DNA from: Brucella gallinifaecis | GTDB lineage: Bacteria > Pseudomonadota > Alphaproteobacteria > Rhizobiales > Rhizobiaceae | Reading direction: 5' to 3' | Assembly (NCBI RefSeq): GCF_006476605.1 | Contig: NZ_ML636804.1 | Span: 186,001 to 250,000 of the forward strand | DNA: 64,000 bases | Part shown: piece after piece, positions 19,090 to 28,784 of the stretch | Position numbering within the stretch: position 1 is the stretch's first letter | Layout: the number at the start of each line of letters is the position of its first letter | Made by a program: the position numbers and the translations under genes | Notes under the pieces: generated by a model | Databases searched by the model: none | What the model was told of the DNA's origin: nothing | What the model saw: the letters and a program-made list of their open reading frames with translations, nothing else

Positions 19090-19932
19090 TTGAGATTACG
19101 ACGCATAACTCTTTTCGTATTTGCCGCCATTGCTGCGGTGGTTACATTGTTGATTGGGACTTTTGAAGTTCTGAAAGGTAGCAATCAAACAGTTGAATAT
19201 CATGAGGCAAAGCCGCGACCGGTCGAGGTTCTGGTTGTTGACCGGAGCCTTCAGCCGGGAGACAAGCTTGAAGGAGCCTTGAGCTGGCAAACCCGGTCCA
19301 GTGATATTGTTCAGCCGGGGGCTGTCATGCGTGAAGCAGAGCCGGAAGCAATTGAAGGCCTTGCCCAGCTTCGATTAAAAACGGCTGTGATGCCGGGGCA
19401 TATTCTGAATGTGAGTGATTATATTCCTCTTGAAAAAAGAGCGCTGTCGCTCAAAATCAAGCCGCATATGCGTGCCATGGCGGTTAATGTTGCGGTGGAT
19501 ACTGTTGCGGGCGGTTTTATTCTCCCGGACGATAAGGTCGATGTTGTCATCACGCGCACCAGGCCGGGGGCAAATGGCAATGCTGACATTAATCTCGGTC
19601 GTTTACCAAGTATGATTACAGAGACTGTTCTTCGTGATGTCCGTGTGCTGGCGATTGATCAGGTTGCTGCAAGCAGTGATGCTGAGGAGCCGGTTATTCT
19701 TGGTAAAACAGCTACGCTTGAACTGACGCCTGCTCAGGTTGAAATCATGGTGGCCGCTCAGGCGATGGCTAGCAAGGTGGATCTATCGTTGCGTTCGGCA
19801 ATTGTCGAAAATGATGAAGTTCCGCTCGAGTCTGAAAAAGATGCTGAGCACCTGGTTTTTGCGCCGGGGCCTAAGGGCAATGTTCATTTGATAACCAGTT
19901 CTAATATTACAGAGGTAGGAGTGCGTCGATGA
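19090..19932 (+). CDS. cpaB: Flp pilus assembly protein CpaB/RcpC
   Basis: CpaB/RcpC is a periplasmic protein with one N-terminal membrane anchor (ITLFVFAAIAAVVTLLIGTF) that works with the secretin. The SAF domain follows as PVEVLVVDRSLQPGDKLEGALSWQTR. The RcpC-like domain includes MRAMAVNVAVDTVAGGFILPDDKVDVVITR, the family hallmark. The start is a TTG preceded by a GGTAGG Shine-Dalgarno, giving 280 residues. Its stop overlaps the cpaC start by 4 bases (ATGA), so the two are translationally coupled. Confidence 0.92.
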   Translation: MRLRRITLFVFAAIAAVVTLLIGTFEVLKGSNQTVEYHEAKPRPVEVLVVDRSLQPGDKLEGALSWQTRSSDIVQPGAVMREAEPEAIEGLAQLRLKTAVMPGHILNVSDYIPLEKRALSLKIKPHMRAMAVNVAVDTVAGGFILPDDKVDVVITRTRPGANGNADINLGRLPSMITETVLRDVRVLAIDQVAASSDAEEPVILGKTATLELTPAQVEIMVAAQAMASKVDLSLRSAIVENDEVPLESEKDAEHLVFAPGPKGNVHLITSSNITEVGVRR

Positions 19933-21380
19933 AGTCCCTCCAGATGAAAAAATCTAAAAAAATCAAAAGTGCTATGTTTGCTTTATATGTTGGTGGCTTC
20001 TTATGTGCCGGCCTTGCGCTCTCACCTGTTTCGGTAAATGCTGCGGAAGTAAATGTGACCCGCTCGATTTCGAGCGTAAATGTTGGGTTGAATCAGACAA
20101 CCATTGTCCATTTGCCACGCGAAGTGAGTGACATTGTGGTCGCAAACCCGAAGGTTGCGGGTGCGATCGTACGATCTTCCAAGGATATTTATTTGTTCGG
20201 CAAGAGTGTTGGACAGACCAATCTTGTGGCATTGGATACGGACGGAAATACAATCAGTGATATTTCAGTTCGTATTGAACGTGATTTGTCTCCGTTGCGG
20301 CAGGCATTGCGGCAATATTTGTCCAATTCTGACATTAAAGTTTCCCTGGTTAATGACAACGTTGTCCTGTCCGGGATGGTGCAAAAGGCAAGCGATATTG
20401 AAAAAGCAACCGCTTTGGCCAATGCATATATCTTTGGAGGCGATGCCAGTATTAAACATGACGGACAAAGTGGCAACGAACCAGAATTGACTGGTGCAAA
20501 AGCTTCCGGCGGCAAGAATGAGATTATCAATCTCATTCAGGTTACGGGAGGACAGCAGGTAACGCTCAAAGTTGTGGTCGCTGAAGTTAGCCGAAATGTC
20601 AGCAAGCAGCTTGGGATTGAGCTTAAAACAAAGAAGACCGGATTTGGTTTGGATAGCTTGCCGGGAGCTACAGGAAAAATACATACATTAGCCCTCGGAA
20701 CTACCCTTGAGGCATATCTGGATAGTCTGGAAAAGTCCGGTGCAATGAAAGTTGTCGCTGAGCCGACACTTACTGCGCTTTCAGGGGAAACCGCTCAATT
20801 TAAAGTGGGCGGAGAGTATAATGTGATTAACAGCTTGACAGTTGATGGTCGTAGTTCGTCCAGCTTGTCTCAGATTAACTATGGTATCGGGCTGGAGTTT
20901 CTGCCAGTTGTGCTTTCACCGGGGCGCATCAGCCTGAAAGTTGTTACTGATGTATCAGAACCGGCTAGCAATACCAAGGTGCCAGGTCTTAACGGCGAGG
21001 TTGTCTCCTTGAACCGGCGAAATGCATCTTCAACAATCGAATTACCATCGGGTGGTTCTATGATGATTGCAGGACTTGTGCAAAATCAGGCAGAACATAG
21101 TCGAACTGCTGTCCCGCTTGTGTCGAAAATTCCGCTCATTGGTGCAATGTTTAGAAATGAATTGCGCCGTCGTATCGATAAAGAGCTTGTTATTATCGTG
21201 ACGCCTTATCTGGCAAAGCCGGGTAATGAAGCAGATTATTCACGTCCGACAGACAATCTTGAAATGGCAACAGACGTCAATTCCGTCTTCCTCGCTAAGG
21301 TTAATAAGATTTATCATGGTTCTGGTGCAGCGGCGACATCTGGAAAATATCACGGATCAGTTGGATATATTAATAAGTAA
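19929..21380 (+). CDS. cpaC: Flp pilus secretin CpaC/RcpA
   Basis: This outer-membrane secretin of 483 residues forms the pore for the Flp pilus. A signal peptide (YVGGFLCAGLALSPVSVNAA) is followed by a pilus-type N-terminal domain (LNQTTIVHLPREVSDIVVANPKVAGAIVRSSKDIYLFGKSVGQTNL). A BON-like segment comes next, then the secretin core with VVAEPTLTALSGETAQFKVGGE and VPLVSKIPLIGAMFRN. The C-terminus IVTPYLAKP fits the family. It is the second gene of the plus Tad operon. Confidence 0.94.
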   Translation: MKSLQMKKSKKIKSAMFALYVGGFLCAGLALSPVSVNAAEVNVTRSISSVNVGLNQTTIVHLPREVSDIVVANPKVAGAIVRSSKDIYLFGKSVGQTNLVALDTDGNTISDISVRIERDLSPLRQALRQYLSNSDIKVSLVNDNVVLSGMVQKASDIEKATALANAYIFGGDASIKHDGQSGNEPELTGAKASGGKNEIINLIQVTGGQQVTLKVVVAEVSRNVSKQLGIELKTKKTGFGLDSLPGATGKIHTLALGTTLEAYLDSLEKSGAMKVVAEPTLTALSGETAQFKVGGEYNVINSLTVDGRSSSSLSQINYGIGLEFLPVVLSPGRISLKVVTDVSEPASNTKVPGLNGEVVSLNRRNASSTIELPSGGSMMIAGLVQNQAEHSRTAVPLVSKIPLIGAMFRNELRRRIDKELVIIVTPYLAKPGNEADYSRPTDNLEMATDVNSVFLAKVNKIYHGSGAAATSGKYHGSVGYINK

Positions 21381-21530
21381 TTCCACGATTCCCGTGTCGA
21401 CGTAATAAGTTAATGTTTTAATTTGATAATTTTCCTGAATACAAAATTCATATAGGAAACATTACATAATAATGCAGAGGATAAATAGAGTTGGGATCAA
21501 ATAATAGATACCTGATTTCTATGACGAACA

Positions 21531-22187
21531 ATGACAAGATATAATGTTATAGCTTTATCAGTACTGTTACTGGTTGCAGGATGTACGAGCCAGGAGAGAT
21601 TAGCTTCTCAAATGGTTAGTGGCGCAGATGATCATCACTTTACTTATGTACGTAAAGCCCCTCCAACTATGTATGCTATGCCAAATCTTGTAAAACAAGC
21701 AGTTCTTTCTAATGAACAGAGAAAAGTTTTACAAAAGGCCCTTACGGAAGCCAATCAGCGCAGGGATTCCAGTATAAAAATTGTCGTACCTCAATATGCC
21801 AAAAACCAGAATGACCTCAATAGGTTGGAAGAAATGGTAATGACATATCTCAGATATAGCGGTGTGCCCTCAGAGAGAATATCTGTCGCAAAAATTCCGC
21901 TTAAAAAGAAAGAAAAGGCATATATCAGACTTGATGTATATGGGGTTGTCGGGGCCGTTCAACGTGAATGCGGTATTTGGCCTGATGATATCCTCAATGA
22001 TAAAGATATGAGGACATATTCAAATTTCGGTTGTTCAATGAACAATAATATTGCTGTTCAGATGGATAACACGAATGATCAATATAGAATGAGAAATATA
22101 ACACCTCCTGATGCTGGAAGAATTAATAGAATTCTCAAAAAGTATCAGCAAGGTGAATTGTCATTAAAAAGTGATAATAAAGAATAA
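21531..22187 (+). CDS. cpaD: Flp pilus lipoprotein CpaD
   Basis: This 218-residue lipoprotein has signal IALSVLLLVAGC with lipobox VAGC. The C-terminal part shows CGIWPDDILNDKDMRTYSNFGCSMNNNIAVQM. This is the CpaD signature, with an NFGC segment and a Trp-Pro-Asp block. CpaD helps outer-membrane secretin assembly. The ATG at 21531 overlaps a seven-codon out-of-frame ORF (ATG at 21521). The Shine-Dalgarno is weak, and 150 bases separate it from cpaC. Confidence 0.86.
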   Translation: MTRYNVIALSVLLLVAGCTSQERLASQMVSGADDHHFTYVRKAPPTMYAMPNLVKQAVLSNEQRKVLQKALTEANQRRDSSIKIVVPQYAKNQNDLNRLEEMVMTYLRYSGVPSERISVAKIPLKKKEKAYIRLDVYGVVGAVQRECGIWPDDILNDKDMRTYSNFGCSMNNNIAVQMDNTNDQYRMRNITPPDAGRINRILKKYQQGELSLKSDNKE

Positions 22188-22274
22188 ATAAATTTATTAT
22201 TTTAATCGTTTATTCAACGCAAAATATTTTATATTATAATTCATTTTGCGTTGATTTTTTTATCAGAAAAGATA

Positions 22275-23465
22275 ATGAGTAATTTACCTAATATATCAAT
22301 AGGATTTTTTACAGTTTCAGAAGAACTGGAACTGGTTATTACTGAATTAAAGAATAATGGTAAATCGTCCAAGGCGCGGATAAAGATCTTTGAAGGCGGT
22401 AGTGAAGCTGCTATTCGGGAGCTTAAAAATAGCAGTTTTGATCTGATTGTCGTAGAATTTACGAGCGGATATAATTTTATTTTGCGGGACGTAGAGGAAA
22501 TTGCATCCCTGTGCCAACTTGGTACAAAAGCAATTATTCTTGGTCACGACAATGATATTCAGCTATATCGCAGCCTTATTGCTTGTGGAGTATCTGATTA
22601 TATAAATGCTCCATTTAATTCTAGTGATATTTTTAGTTCTATCACTAGAATATTTGCCAATAAGACTCAAAGTGATGCGCGCGTTATCGGCTTCATTGGA
22701 GCAAAGGGGGGCGTTGGAAGCTCAACCATATCTCATAATATTGCCACTTATACAGCTGAGATACTGGGAAAGAAAACTATTCTATTGGATTTTGATCTCC
22801 AATTTGGAACTTCAAGTTTGAGTTTCAATAAGCCTTCACAATCATATTTTGACGAGTTAATCAACTCATCCATACAAATAGATGAGCTTTTCTTGAGTAA
22901 TATGCTTGTAAAAGTATCAGATAATCTATCAATATTCCCTTATTTATTGAAGCCAGATGCTGTTATAAAAGGCATTGATAACATTCTAAATAAAATTATT
23001 GAGTATTCATCAAAGATGGCATCAATTGTTATCATTGATATGCCAAATAAATTATCTAATGAATTGCTATACGTGGTTGATAGTCTTGATGACTTGGTTG
23101 TTGTTGCAGAACAAGATATCATAAATGTAAGAAATACATCTATTATAACTAAATATATGGATGATAATAATAAGTGTGATTCTGTACATCTTATTATAAA
23201 TAAAGAAGGTAAAAACTCTTCTATTGAGTTGTTTGCAAATGATTTCAAGCAGCTGTCATCACTTAATGCTCTGGCTGTCGTTCCTTTTGAAGCTAAGGAT
23301 TTCAGAAAATCTGAAGAGGCAGGAAAGGTTATTATATCGGCTAAGCCGCAATCAAGGGCAGCAAAAGAGATTCTAACAGCATCTGAAGCGCTATTTAATG
23401 AAAAAGTAACTGTCAAAAGAGCTGGGCGTATTCGGATGCTCATGAATATGGTGAGGGAAGGCTAA
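22275..23465 (+). CDS. cpaE: Pilus assembly ATPase-like protein CpaE/TadZ
   Basis: CpaE/TadZ is a MinD/ParA-like protein that places the Tad machinery at the pole. The N-terminal 130 residues look like a degenerate response-regulator receiver domain. The ATPase domain begins at GFIGAKGGVGSSTISHN, a deviant Walker A near residue 142. The remaining motifs are LLDFDLQFGTSSL and VIIDMPN. An upstream in-frame TTG exists; I chose ATG at 22275, giving 396 residues, because it starts at the first predicted strand. It lies 4 bases from cpaF. Confidence 0.9.
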   Translation: MSNLPNISIGFFTVSEELELVITELKNNGKSSKARIKIFEGGSEAAIRELKNSSFDLIVVEFTSGYNFILRDVEEIASLCQLGTKAIILGHDNDIQLYRSLIACGVSDYINAPFNSSDIFSSITRIFANKTQSDARVIGFIGAKGGVGSSTISHNIATYTAEILGKKTILLDFDLQFGTSSLSFNKPSQSYFDELINSSIQIDELFLSNMLVKVSDNLSIFPYLLKPDAVIKGIDNILNKIIEYSSKMASIVIIDMPNKLSNELLYVVDSLDDLVVVAEQDIINVRNTSIITKYMDDNNKCDSVHLIINKEGKNSSIELFANDFKQLSSLNALAVVPFEAKDFRKSEEAGKVIISAKPQSRAAKEILTASEALFNEKVTVKRAGRIRMLMNMVREG

Positions 23466-23469
23466 AATT

Positions 23470-24867
23470 ATGTTTGGTAAAAAGAATGTAAGCGTAGAGA
23501 ATAATAATGATAAACCCTCTACGGGTGATGTTACTGTAGTGCCAAATACAAAGACAGATAATATTCTTGAGAATAACGTTATTTCTGATCTTAAGCATGA
23601 TCAAAGACGTTATAAGAATAAGCAAAATGTTATCTCAATTCTTTTCAACATTATCGATACGGCTGAGCTGGCTGCCATAGATAATAATGAGGCTCAAAAA
23701 AGAATTACTGACGCAGTCAGGGAAATAGTAAGCACTGAGCGAATTGTCATGTCAGGTGCTGAACAGCAGCAGCTTATTTCTGATATTTGCGATGATATTT
23801 TGGGATTTGGTGCATTGCAGCCTTTGCTTGCCCGGGACGATATCGCTGATATCATGGTGAACGGGCCGGACAATGTTTTCATTGAAGTTAAAGGTAAGGT
23901 ACAGAAAACACCGATCAAGTTCAGAGATGATCAGGAGCTGTTAAATATTTGTCAGCGAATAGTATCTCAGGTTGGTCGTCGTGTTGATGAAGCGTCACCT
24001 ATTTGCGATGCGCGACTTGCTGATGGCTCCCGTGTCAATATTATTGCGCCCCCATTGGCAATTGACGGGACTACTCTCACTATTCGTAAATTTCGAAAAG
24101 AAGCGCTAACCATGTCAAAACTGGTTGAATATGGCACAATATCCAGTGCTGGCGCCGAAATTATTGAGGTTATAGGTGCAACGCGATGCAATGTGATTGT
24201 CTCGGGTGGTACGGGTTCTGGTAAGACGACGCTTCTTAATTGCCTTGGTTGCTATATCAATCCCTCTGAGCGCATTGTTACTTGTGAAGATGCGGCTGAA
24301 CTTCAGCTTCAGCAAGAGCATGTTGTTCGTCTTGAGACGCGGCCTACCAGTGCTGAAAACAAAGGCGAAGTTACCATGCGTGATCTGGTACGTAATAGTC
24401 TGCGCATGCGTCCGGATCGAATTGTTGTTGGTGAGGTTCGTGGAGCAGAGATTATTGATCTTTTGCAGGCGATGAATACTGGTCACGCCGGTTCAATGGG
24501 CACTATTCACTCAAATAGTCCGCGAGAATGTCTTAATCGTATTGAAACTCTGATGGCAATCGGGGGATATCAGCTACAGCAGAAAACTATCCGTGAAATG
24601 ATATGCGGAGCTGTTGATATTATTATCCAGGTATCTCGTCTTCAGGATGGAAGCCGAAAGATAACGCATGTTACGGAGATAATGGGCCTGGAAGGCGATG
24701 TGATCGTTATGCAGGATCTTTTGACATATGAAATGGCGGGATATGATGAAGCGGGACGAATTGTTGGTCGCCATATAGGGGCGGGACTTTCACGTCCGGG
24801 CTTTTATTCAAAAGCGGTCGAGTTTGGCCTTCAAGACAAGCTCATAAATGCATTTAATGAATTATAA
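23470..24867 (+). CDS. cpaF: Flp pilus assembly ATPase CpaF/TadA
   Basis: This secretion ATPase of 465 residues, in the VirB11/PulE superfamily, powers pilus extension at the inner-membrane cytoplasmic face. Walker A is GGTGSGKTT near residues 245-253. The Asp box is CEDAAELQL, followed by [15 protein letters not shown] (Walker B region) and [16 protein letters not shown] (His box). The N-terminal domain includes [16 protein letters not shown]. It follows cpaE by 4 bases. A 175-base gap after it contains a palindrome before tadB. Confidence 0.95.
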   Translation: MFGKKNVSVENNNDKPSTGDVTVVPNTKTDNILENNVISDLKHDQRRYKNKQNVISILFNIIDTAELAAIDNNEAQKRITDAVREIVSTERIVMSGAEQQQLISDICDDILGFGALQPLLARDDIADIMVNGPDNVFIEVKGKVQKTPIKFRDDQELLNICQRIVSQVGRRVDEASPICDARLADGSRVNIIAPPLAIDGTTLTIRKFRKEALTMSKLVEYGTISSAGAEIIEVIGATRCNVIVSGGTGSGKTTLLNCLGCYINPSERIVTCEDAAELQLQQEHVVRLETRPTSAENKGEVTMRDLVRNSLRMRPDRIVVGEVRGAEIIDLLQAMNTGHAGSMGTIHSNSPRECLNRIETLMAIGGYQLQQKTIREMICGAVDIIIQVSRLQDGSRKITHVTEIMGLEGDVIVMQDLLTYEMAGYDEAGRIVGRHIGAGLSRPGFYSKAVEFGLQDKLINAFNEL

Positions 24868-24931
24868 TTAGATAGATAAACTGCTTCATATATTGTGCTA
24901 TCTAAATATAAAATTCCTTTGAGCATGATCC

Positions 24932-24950
24932 GATCTGATTCAATCAGATC
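24932..24950. repeat. 19-bp perfect palindrome in the cpaF-tadB gap
   Basis: Two 9-bp arms, GATCTGATT and AATCAGATC, flank a single C. It lies next to GAGCATGATC and GAAACGCGTTCTA. Similar GATCTGA/TCAGATC palindromes recur at 40999-41017 and 41106-41148, which suggests a dispersed intergenic repeat. Confidence 0.7.
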
Positions 24951-25042
24951 GAAACGCGTTCTAATATAGTATATGCAATTATTTAATTATAATCTGTTTC
25001 GGTAGATTTAGGTTATATTAAAAATTTATAAAAAGCAAAAAA

Positions 25043-25969
25043 ATGTCATCTATTTTTTATATTTCCTTAATATGCTTATTTTCGCTTATAATTATTATTT
25101 TCTTTGCAGATATGCGGAAGAAAAAACATATTAGGATGCACATCAATAACAAGCTTGCTATACAGAATGTCTTTAATGCAAAAGATTTTTCTGAGAGATA
25201 TAGTGATCTGAAAAGTAAAAGCATTATCAGTAATTTACGTCGTTTAAAAGAACGTTCGGGAATTAATATATCATTTAATGCCTATATGCTATCTTTTCTG
25301 TTTGCAGGACTGTGTTGTTTCATATTCTTGCTGGTTTATACAGGAAAAACGTTTCTGGCTTTAATCCTAGGATCAGTAATAGCGTTATTATTGCCTTTAA
25401 TCGTGTTGAAATATTTGTGCGCAAGGCGTCAACGCAAATTCCTTGCAAATTTCCCTGATGCGATTGACAGTGTTGTGCGTGCTATACAATCAGGGCTTCC
25501 TTTGTTTGATGGGTTTTCATTATTGTCGGCGGAAGCCGAGGAGCCTATCAAAAGTGAATTTTCTCGCATTGTTGAATTACGCAAGCTGGGGGCAACTGTT
25601 CCTGAAGCGGTAGAAAGCCTGACACATCGCATCGATGCGATAGAAACAAGACTTTTTTCAACTGTTGTTAAAATCCAAAACCAATCAGGTGGGAGCATAT
25701 CTGAATCACTGTCTAATATCAGTACTGTTATTAGAAATAGAATTCGTATGAGGGAAAAGGTTAATGCCTTGGCTGCTGAGGCAAAGGCGTCTGCTTACAT
25801 TATTGGTAGTCTTCCATTTTTTATTATAGCAGCTATATATTTTTCATCTCCAGATTATATTATTCTTCTATTTACTACTTTCACAGGAAATTTCGTAATT
25901 TACTGTAGTCTCGCATGGATGGCGATTGGAATTGCCTTGATGTGGAAAATGATTAATTTCGAGATATAA
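25043..25969 (+). CDS. tadB: Flp pilus inner-membrane platform protein TadB
   Basis: TadB is an inner-membrane platform protein of the T2SF/GspF superfamily that pairs with TadC beneath the secretin. There are N-terminal membrane segments (SSIFYISLICLFSLIIIIFFADM, then LSFLFAGLCCFIFLLVYTG). The T2SF core includes FPDAIDSVVRAIQSGLPLFDGF and VVKIQNQSGGSISESLSNIS. Two C-terminal membrane segments follow. The length of 308 residues is normal. It lies 4 bases before tadC. Confidence 0.92.
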   Translation: MSSIFYISLICLFSLIIIIFFADMRKKKHIRMHINNKLAIQNVFNAKDFSERYSDLKSKSIISNLRRLKERSGINISFNAYMLSFLFAGLCCFIFLLVYTGKTFLALILGSVIALLLPLIVLKYLCARRQRKFLANFPDAIDSVVRAIQSGLPLFDGFSLLSAEAEEPIKSEFSRIVELRKLGATVPEAVESLTHRIDAIETRLFSTVVKIQNQSGGSISESLSNISTVIRNRIRMREKVNALAAEAKASAYIIGSLPFFIIAAIYFSSPDYIILLFTTFTGNFVIYCSLAWMAIGIALMWKMINFEI

Positions 25970-25973
25970 TAAT

Positions 25974-26882
25974 ATGACATATTTTTTTCTAATTATTACG
26001 TTACTTTTTGTTGGTTCATTATTTTTTGAATCATTTATACATAAGAAAGAAAGAATCGATGTTCACGTAAGGGATAAATCATCTAATTATAATAGTGATT
26101 TTATAGATAAAAATATATCATCCAGCTATATAAGAAAACTGGCTATATCTATATTGTCTAATAATAAAAATGAAGTTGATCTTCTAAGAATACGTTCCGC
26201 AGGATTTAGAGGAAGTAAGCCAATTGTTGTTTTGAGATTGGCTAGAATGATTTGTCCATTATTTCTTATCGCCATTTGGATAATTTTATTATTATTTGGT
26301 GTGTTTAATAATATGTACTTTTATTTTTACTTCTTAATAGCTATTGCTGTAGGTATCATAGGATATTTTCTCCCGGGGATTTATCTGCATAATCGCATTA
26401 TAAAACGGCGTAAGGAAATTGAGAAAAGCTGGTCCGATGTGCTTGATCTGATAATAGTGTGTGTCGAGACCGGGATGACAATCGAAGCTGCATTAAGTAA
26501 AGTTGCAAGTGTTGCTGAGTTTTTGTCAAAAGAACTGTCCGAAGAGCTTAAGCTAACAATCGCCGAGTTTGGTTTATATCCAGACAGAAGAATTTCTTAT
26601 AGAAATTTTGCTAAAAGGGCCAATTTGCGCAGTGTAGACACATTTGTACAATGTGTGATTCAATCAGAGAAATATGGTACTTCCGTAGGCGATGCTATGA
26701 GACATCTTGCGGCTGAACACCGAGATCAGCGTATGTTGAGAGCGGAAAAGAAAGCTGCTGCTTTGCCGCCAAAACTTACAGTACCTATGATTTTGTTTTT
26801 CTTGCCTGTTATCTTTGCCGTTATATTAACTCCTGCTTTTATCCAGGTAATGGCTCAAGGCGGTATTATGGGCGGTAATTAG
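25974..26882 (+). CDS. tadC: Flp pilus inner-membrane platform protein TadC
   Basis: This is the T2SF-type partner of TadB, 302 residues. It has an N-terminal membrane helix and a pair of helices around residues 85-135. The cytoplasmic T2SF core follows with WSDVLDLIIVCVETGMTIEAALSKV and FVQCVIQSEKYGTSVGDAMRHLA. The C-terminus is a membrane helix (LPPKLTVPMILFFLPVIFAVIL). It is last in the plus Tad operon; a terminator follows about 110 bases later. Confidence 0.92.
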   Translation: MTYFFLIITLLFVGSLFFESFIHKKERIDVHVRDKSSNYNSDFIDKNISSSYIRKLAISILSNNKNEVDLLRIRSAGFRGSKPIVVLRLARMICPLFLIAIWIILLLFGVFNNMYFYFYFLIAIAVGIIGYFLPGIYLHNRIIKRRKEIEKSWSDVLDLIIVCVETGMTIEAALSKVASVAEFLSKELSEELKLTIAEFGLYPDRRISYRNFAKRANLRSVDTFVQCVIQSEKYGTSVGDAMRHLAAEHRDQRMLRAEKKAAALPPKLTVPMILFFLPVIFAVILTPAFIQVMAQGGIMGGN

Positions 26883-26992
26883 TTTTACAGGGTAATCTCC
26901 CCTGTTCTTAATGTGGTTATTTGAGTTCCTGTGCTGATCGAGCCATTTATCTCGGGCCGTTCGCTGACCACACGCAACGCCACTTTTTTCCC

Positions 26993-27026
26993 GGCCATCT
27001 TTTTGCAAGAGATGGCCGTCTTTTTT
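26993..27026 (+). terminator. Terminator of the plus-strand Tad operon
   Basis: A perfect 8-bp stem (GGCCATCT / AGATGGCC) with a 9-nt loop is followed by GTC and six T. Confidence 0.88.
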
Positions 27027-27197
27027 CTCAAAGCCTCTTTCAGCAGCGCCGCCTGCTGCCTGTCCCGGAAAATATCTTTTTGCGGGGGTCTCGATATCTT
27101 GCGCAGTATGCCATGGATGTGCGGTTTTCTAAAATTACCCGTCTTCATCAAAAACTTTTCACTTAATAATTGACAATTGAATTCAAGTTTATTTAAT

Positions 27198-27214
27198 ATT
27201 AGAAAACTTCAATA
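27198..27214 (+). promoter_or_regulatory. Candidate iron-response (Irr/ICE-like) site
   Basis: The sequence carries TTAGAA, a 3-base spacer and TTC with partial dyad symmetry. It resembles the rhizobial iron control element TTTAGAANNNTTCTAAA but mismatches in the right arm. It lies about 145 bases upstream of the siderophore monooxygenase start. This is inference from a motif only. Confidence 0.3.
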
Positions 27215-27358
27215 TATTTCTGAATTCTATTCAAACAATTTTACTGCGCAATTAGATCAGCTATCTTGAAACATGCAGCTATGGATGCTGCTAATATACT
27301 GTATTATTTAATTTATTTTTGCTGATCTGTGACGTTGGTTCTCCGTCAGGGGTACAGA

Positions 27359-28722
27359 ATGACACATTTGATTTATGATTTTATCGCCATTGGCTTAGGC
27401 CCATTCAATCTCAGTCTTGCTTGTCTCTCACAGCCCTTGCAGCATTTTAAAACACTGTTTTGGAAAGAAAAGCACGGTTTGAATGGCATCCTGGAATGTT
27501 GACTTCTGAAGCGATGCTTCAGACCCCATTTTTCAGTGATCTGGTAACAATGGCCGATCCGACCAGTGATTTCAGCTTTCTCAATTATCTGAAACAAAAA
27601 GGCCGGCTTTATAATTTCTATATTCGGGAAAATATTTATCCCAGCCGTAACGAATATAATGATTATTGCAATTGGGCTGCTTCTCAATTGCAGAATATTT
27701 GTTTCATGCAAAATGTCTGCTCTGTCACCTATGATGAGCAACAGCACCTTTATGTAGTCACGGTTTATGACGCTGAAAACAAGTGCAAAATTTCCTATCT
27801 GGCACGGCGGCTGGTACTGGGAACCGGAACCACTCCCTGTATCCCTACTTGTGCCGATGCATTGATCAACAATCATGAACAGACAGATACGTTCATTCAC
27901 ACTTCCCGCTATATGTTTGAGAAGCACACTCTTCAACATTGCAAGTCCATTACCGTCATCGGCAGCGGCCAAAGCGCGGCAGAAGTTTTTTATGATCTTT
28001 TGCAGGATCATGATCAGAGAAACTATCAATTGAATTGGGTAACTCGTTCATCCCATTTCTATCCGCTTGACTTGTCGAAACTGACACTGGAACTCACTTC
28101 GCCGGATTATGTGGATTATTTTTATCATTTGAGCGAAACGAAAAGGCGGAAAATTTTACAGTCTCAGGGACCGCTTTATAAGGGCATTAATGACAGCCTG
28201 CTCCAGAAAATCTATCACCGGCTTTATGAGCGCAGTATAGATCAGGCCGAGCATGTAAGAATGTTGACCAACAGCGAACTCATGCAGATTAGTCCGCCCG
28301 ATCGACTTTCAGATCAGTATGATCTGTATTTTCAGCATATCGAACAAAACCGCAATTACCGAATCCGCAGTGATGCGGTTATTCTGGGCACCGGATATAC
28401 CTATAGGGAGCCGGAATTTCTTAAGCCGGTCAGTAGCAGAATCCGTTATTTGCCATCCGGTCAATTTGATGTTGACCGGTTCTATTCAATCGATGGGGGC
28501 AGGGGCGAGATTTTCGTTCAGAACGCTGAATTACACAGCCATGGTTTTACAGCTCCCGATCTTGGCATGGGCTGTTATCGCAATGCCTGTATTCTGAAGC
28601 AGATCTGCGGACAGGATATTTATCTGACAGAAAAACGCATTGCGTTTCAAGAGTTCGGAGCGCCGTCCGCGGCCCATGAACAAATATATGAAACAGGCTG
28701 TTTCCCGGAAAAATTGCAGTAA
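27359..28722 (+). pseudogene. Lysine/ornithine N-monooxygenase (IucD/AlcA-like), frameshifted
   Basis: These FAD/NADPH enzymes hydroxylate the side-chain amine of lysine, ornithine or a diamine in the first step of hydroxamate siderophore synthesis. ATG at 27359 gives MTHLIYDFIAIGLGPFNLSLACL with the FAD motif GLGPFNLSL at residues 12-20. That frame ends at a TGA near 27494. The rest of the protein continues in the -1 frame as LERKARFEWHPGML, then GSGQSAAEVFYDLL (NADPH site), GTGYTYREPEF and HSHGFTAPDLGMG. Restoring one T in the TTTT run at 27458-27461 rejoins them as KTLFLERKARFEWHPGM, exactly as the family demands. Apart from this the gene looks intact, about 455 codons. It may be a pseudogene, a phase-variable tract or a base-calling error. 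Confidence 0.85.
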
Positions 28723-28784
28723 TCAAGCCGCTCCGGGCGGCGTTTTGGGCAGATATATTTTATCTTAAACCGGATTATAGTTTC

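Larger units (their letters stand above)
26883..27358. other. Intergenic region between tadC and the siderophore genes
   Basis: This 476-base gap holds the tadC terminator at 26993-27026 and an AT-rich promoter region ahead of the siderophore monooxygenase, with an Irr-box-like site at 27198-27214. An 88-codon minus-strand frame here runs through the terminator and looks spurious. Nothing else was recognised. Confidence 0.6.

Noticed and set aside
26885-27151. 88-codon minus-strand frame after tadC
   Set aside because: It runs through the tadC terminator, is overlapped by plus-strand frames of similar length, and has no recognisable motif.
27440-27500. Programmed -1 frameshift in the siderophore monooxygenase
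   Set aside because: The site TGTTTTGG does not match a canonical X-XXY-YYZ slippery heptamer and no strong downstream structure was seen; a one-base loss is simpler, although slippage is not excluded.
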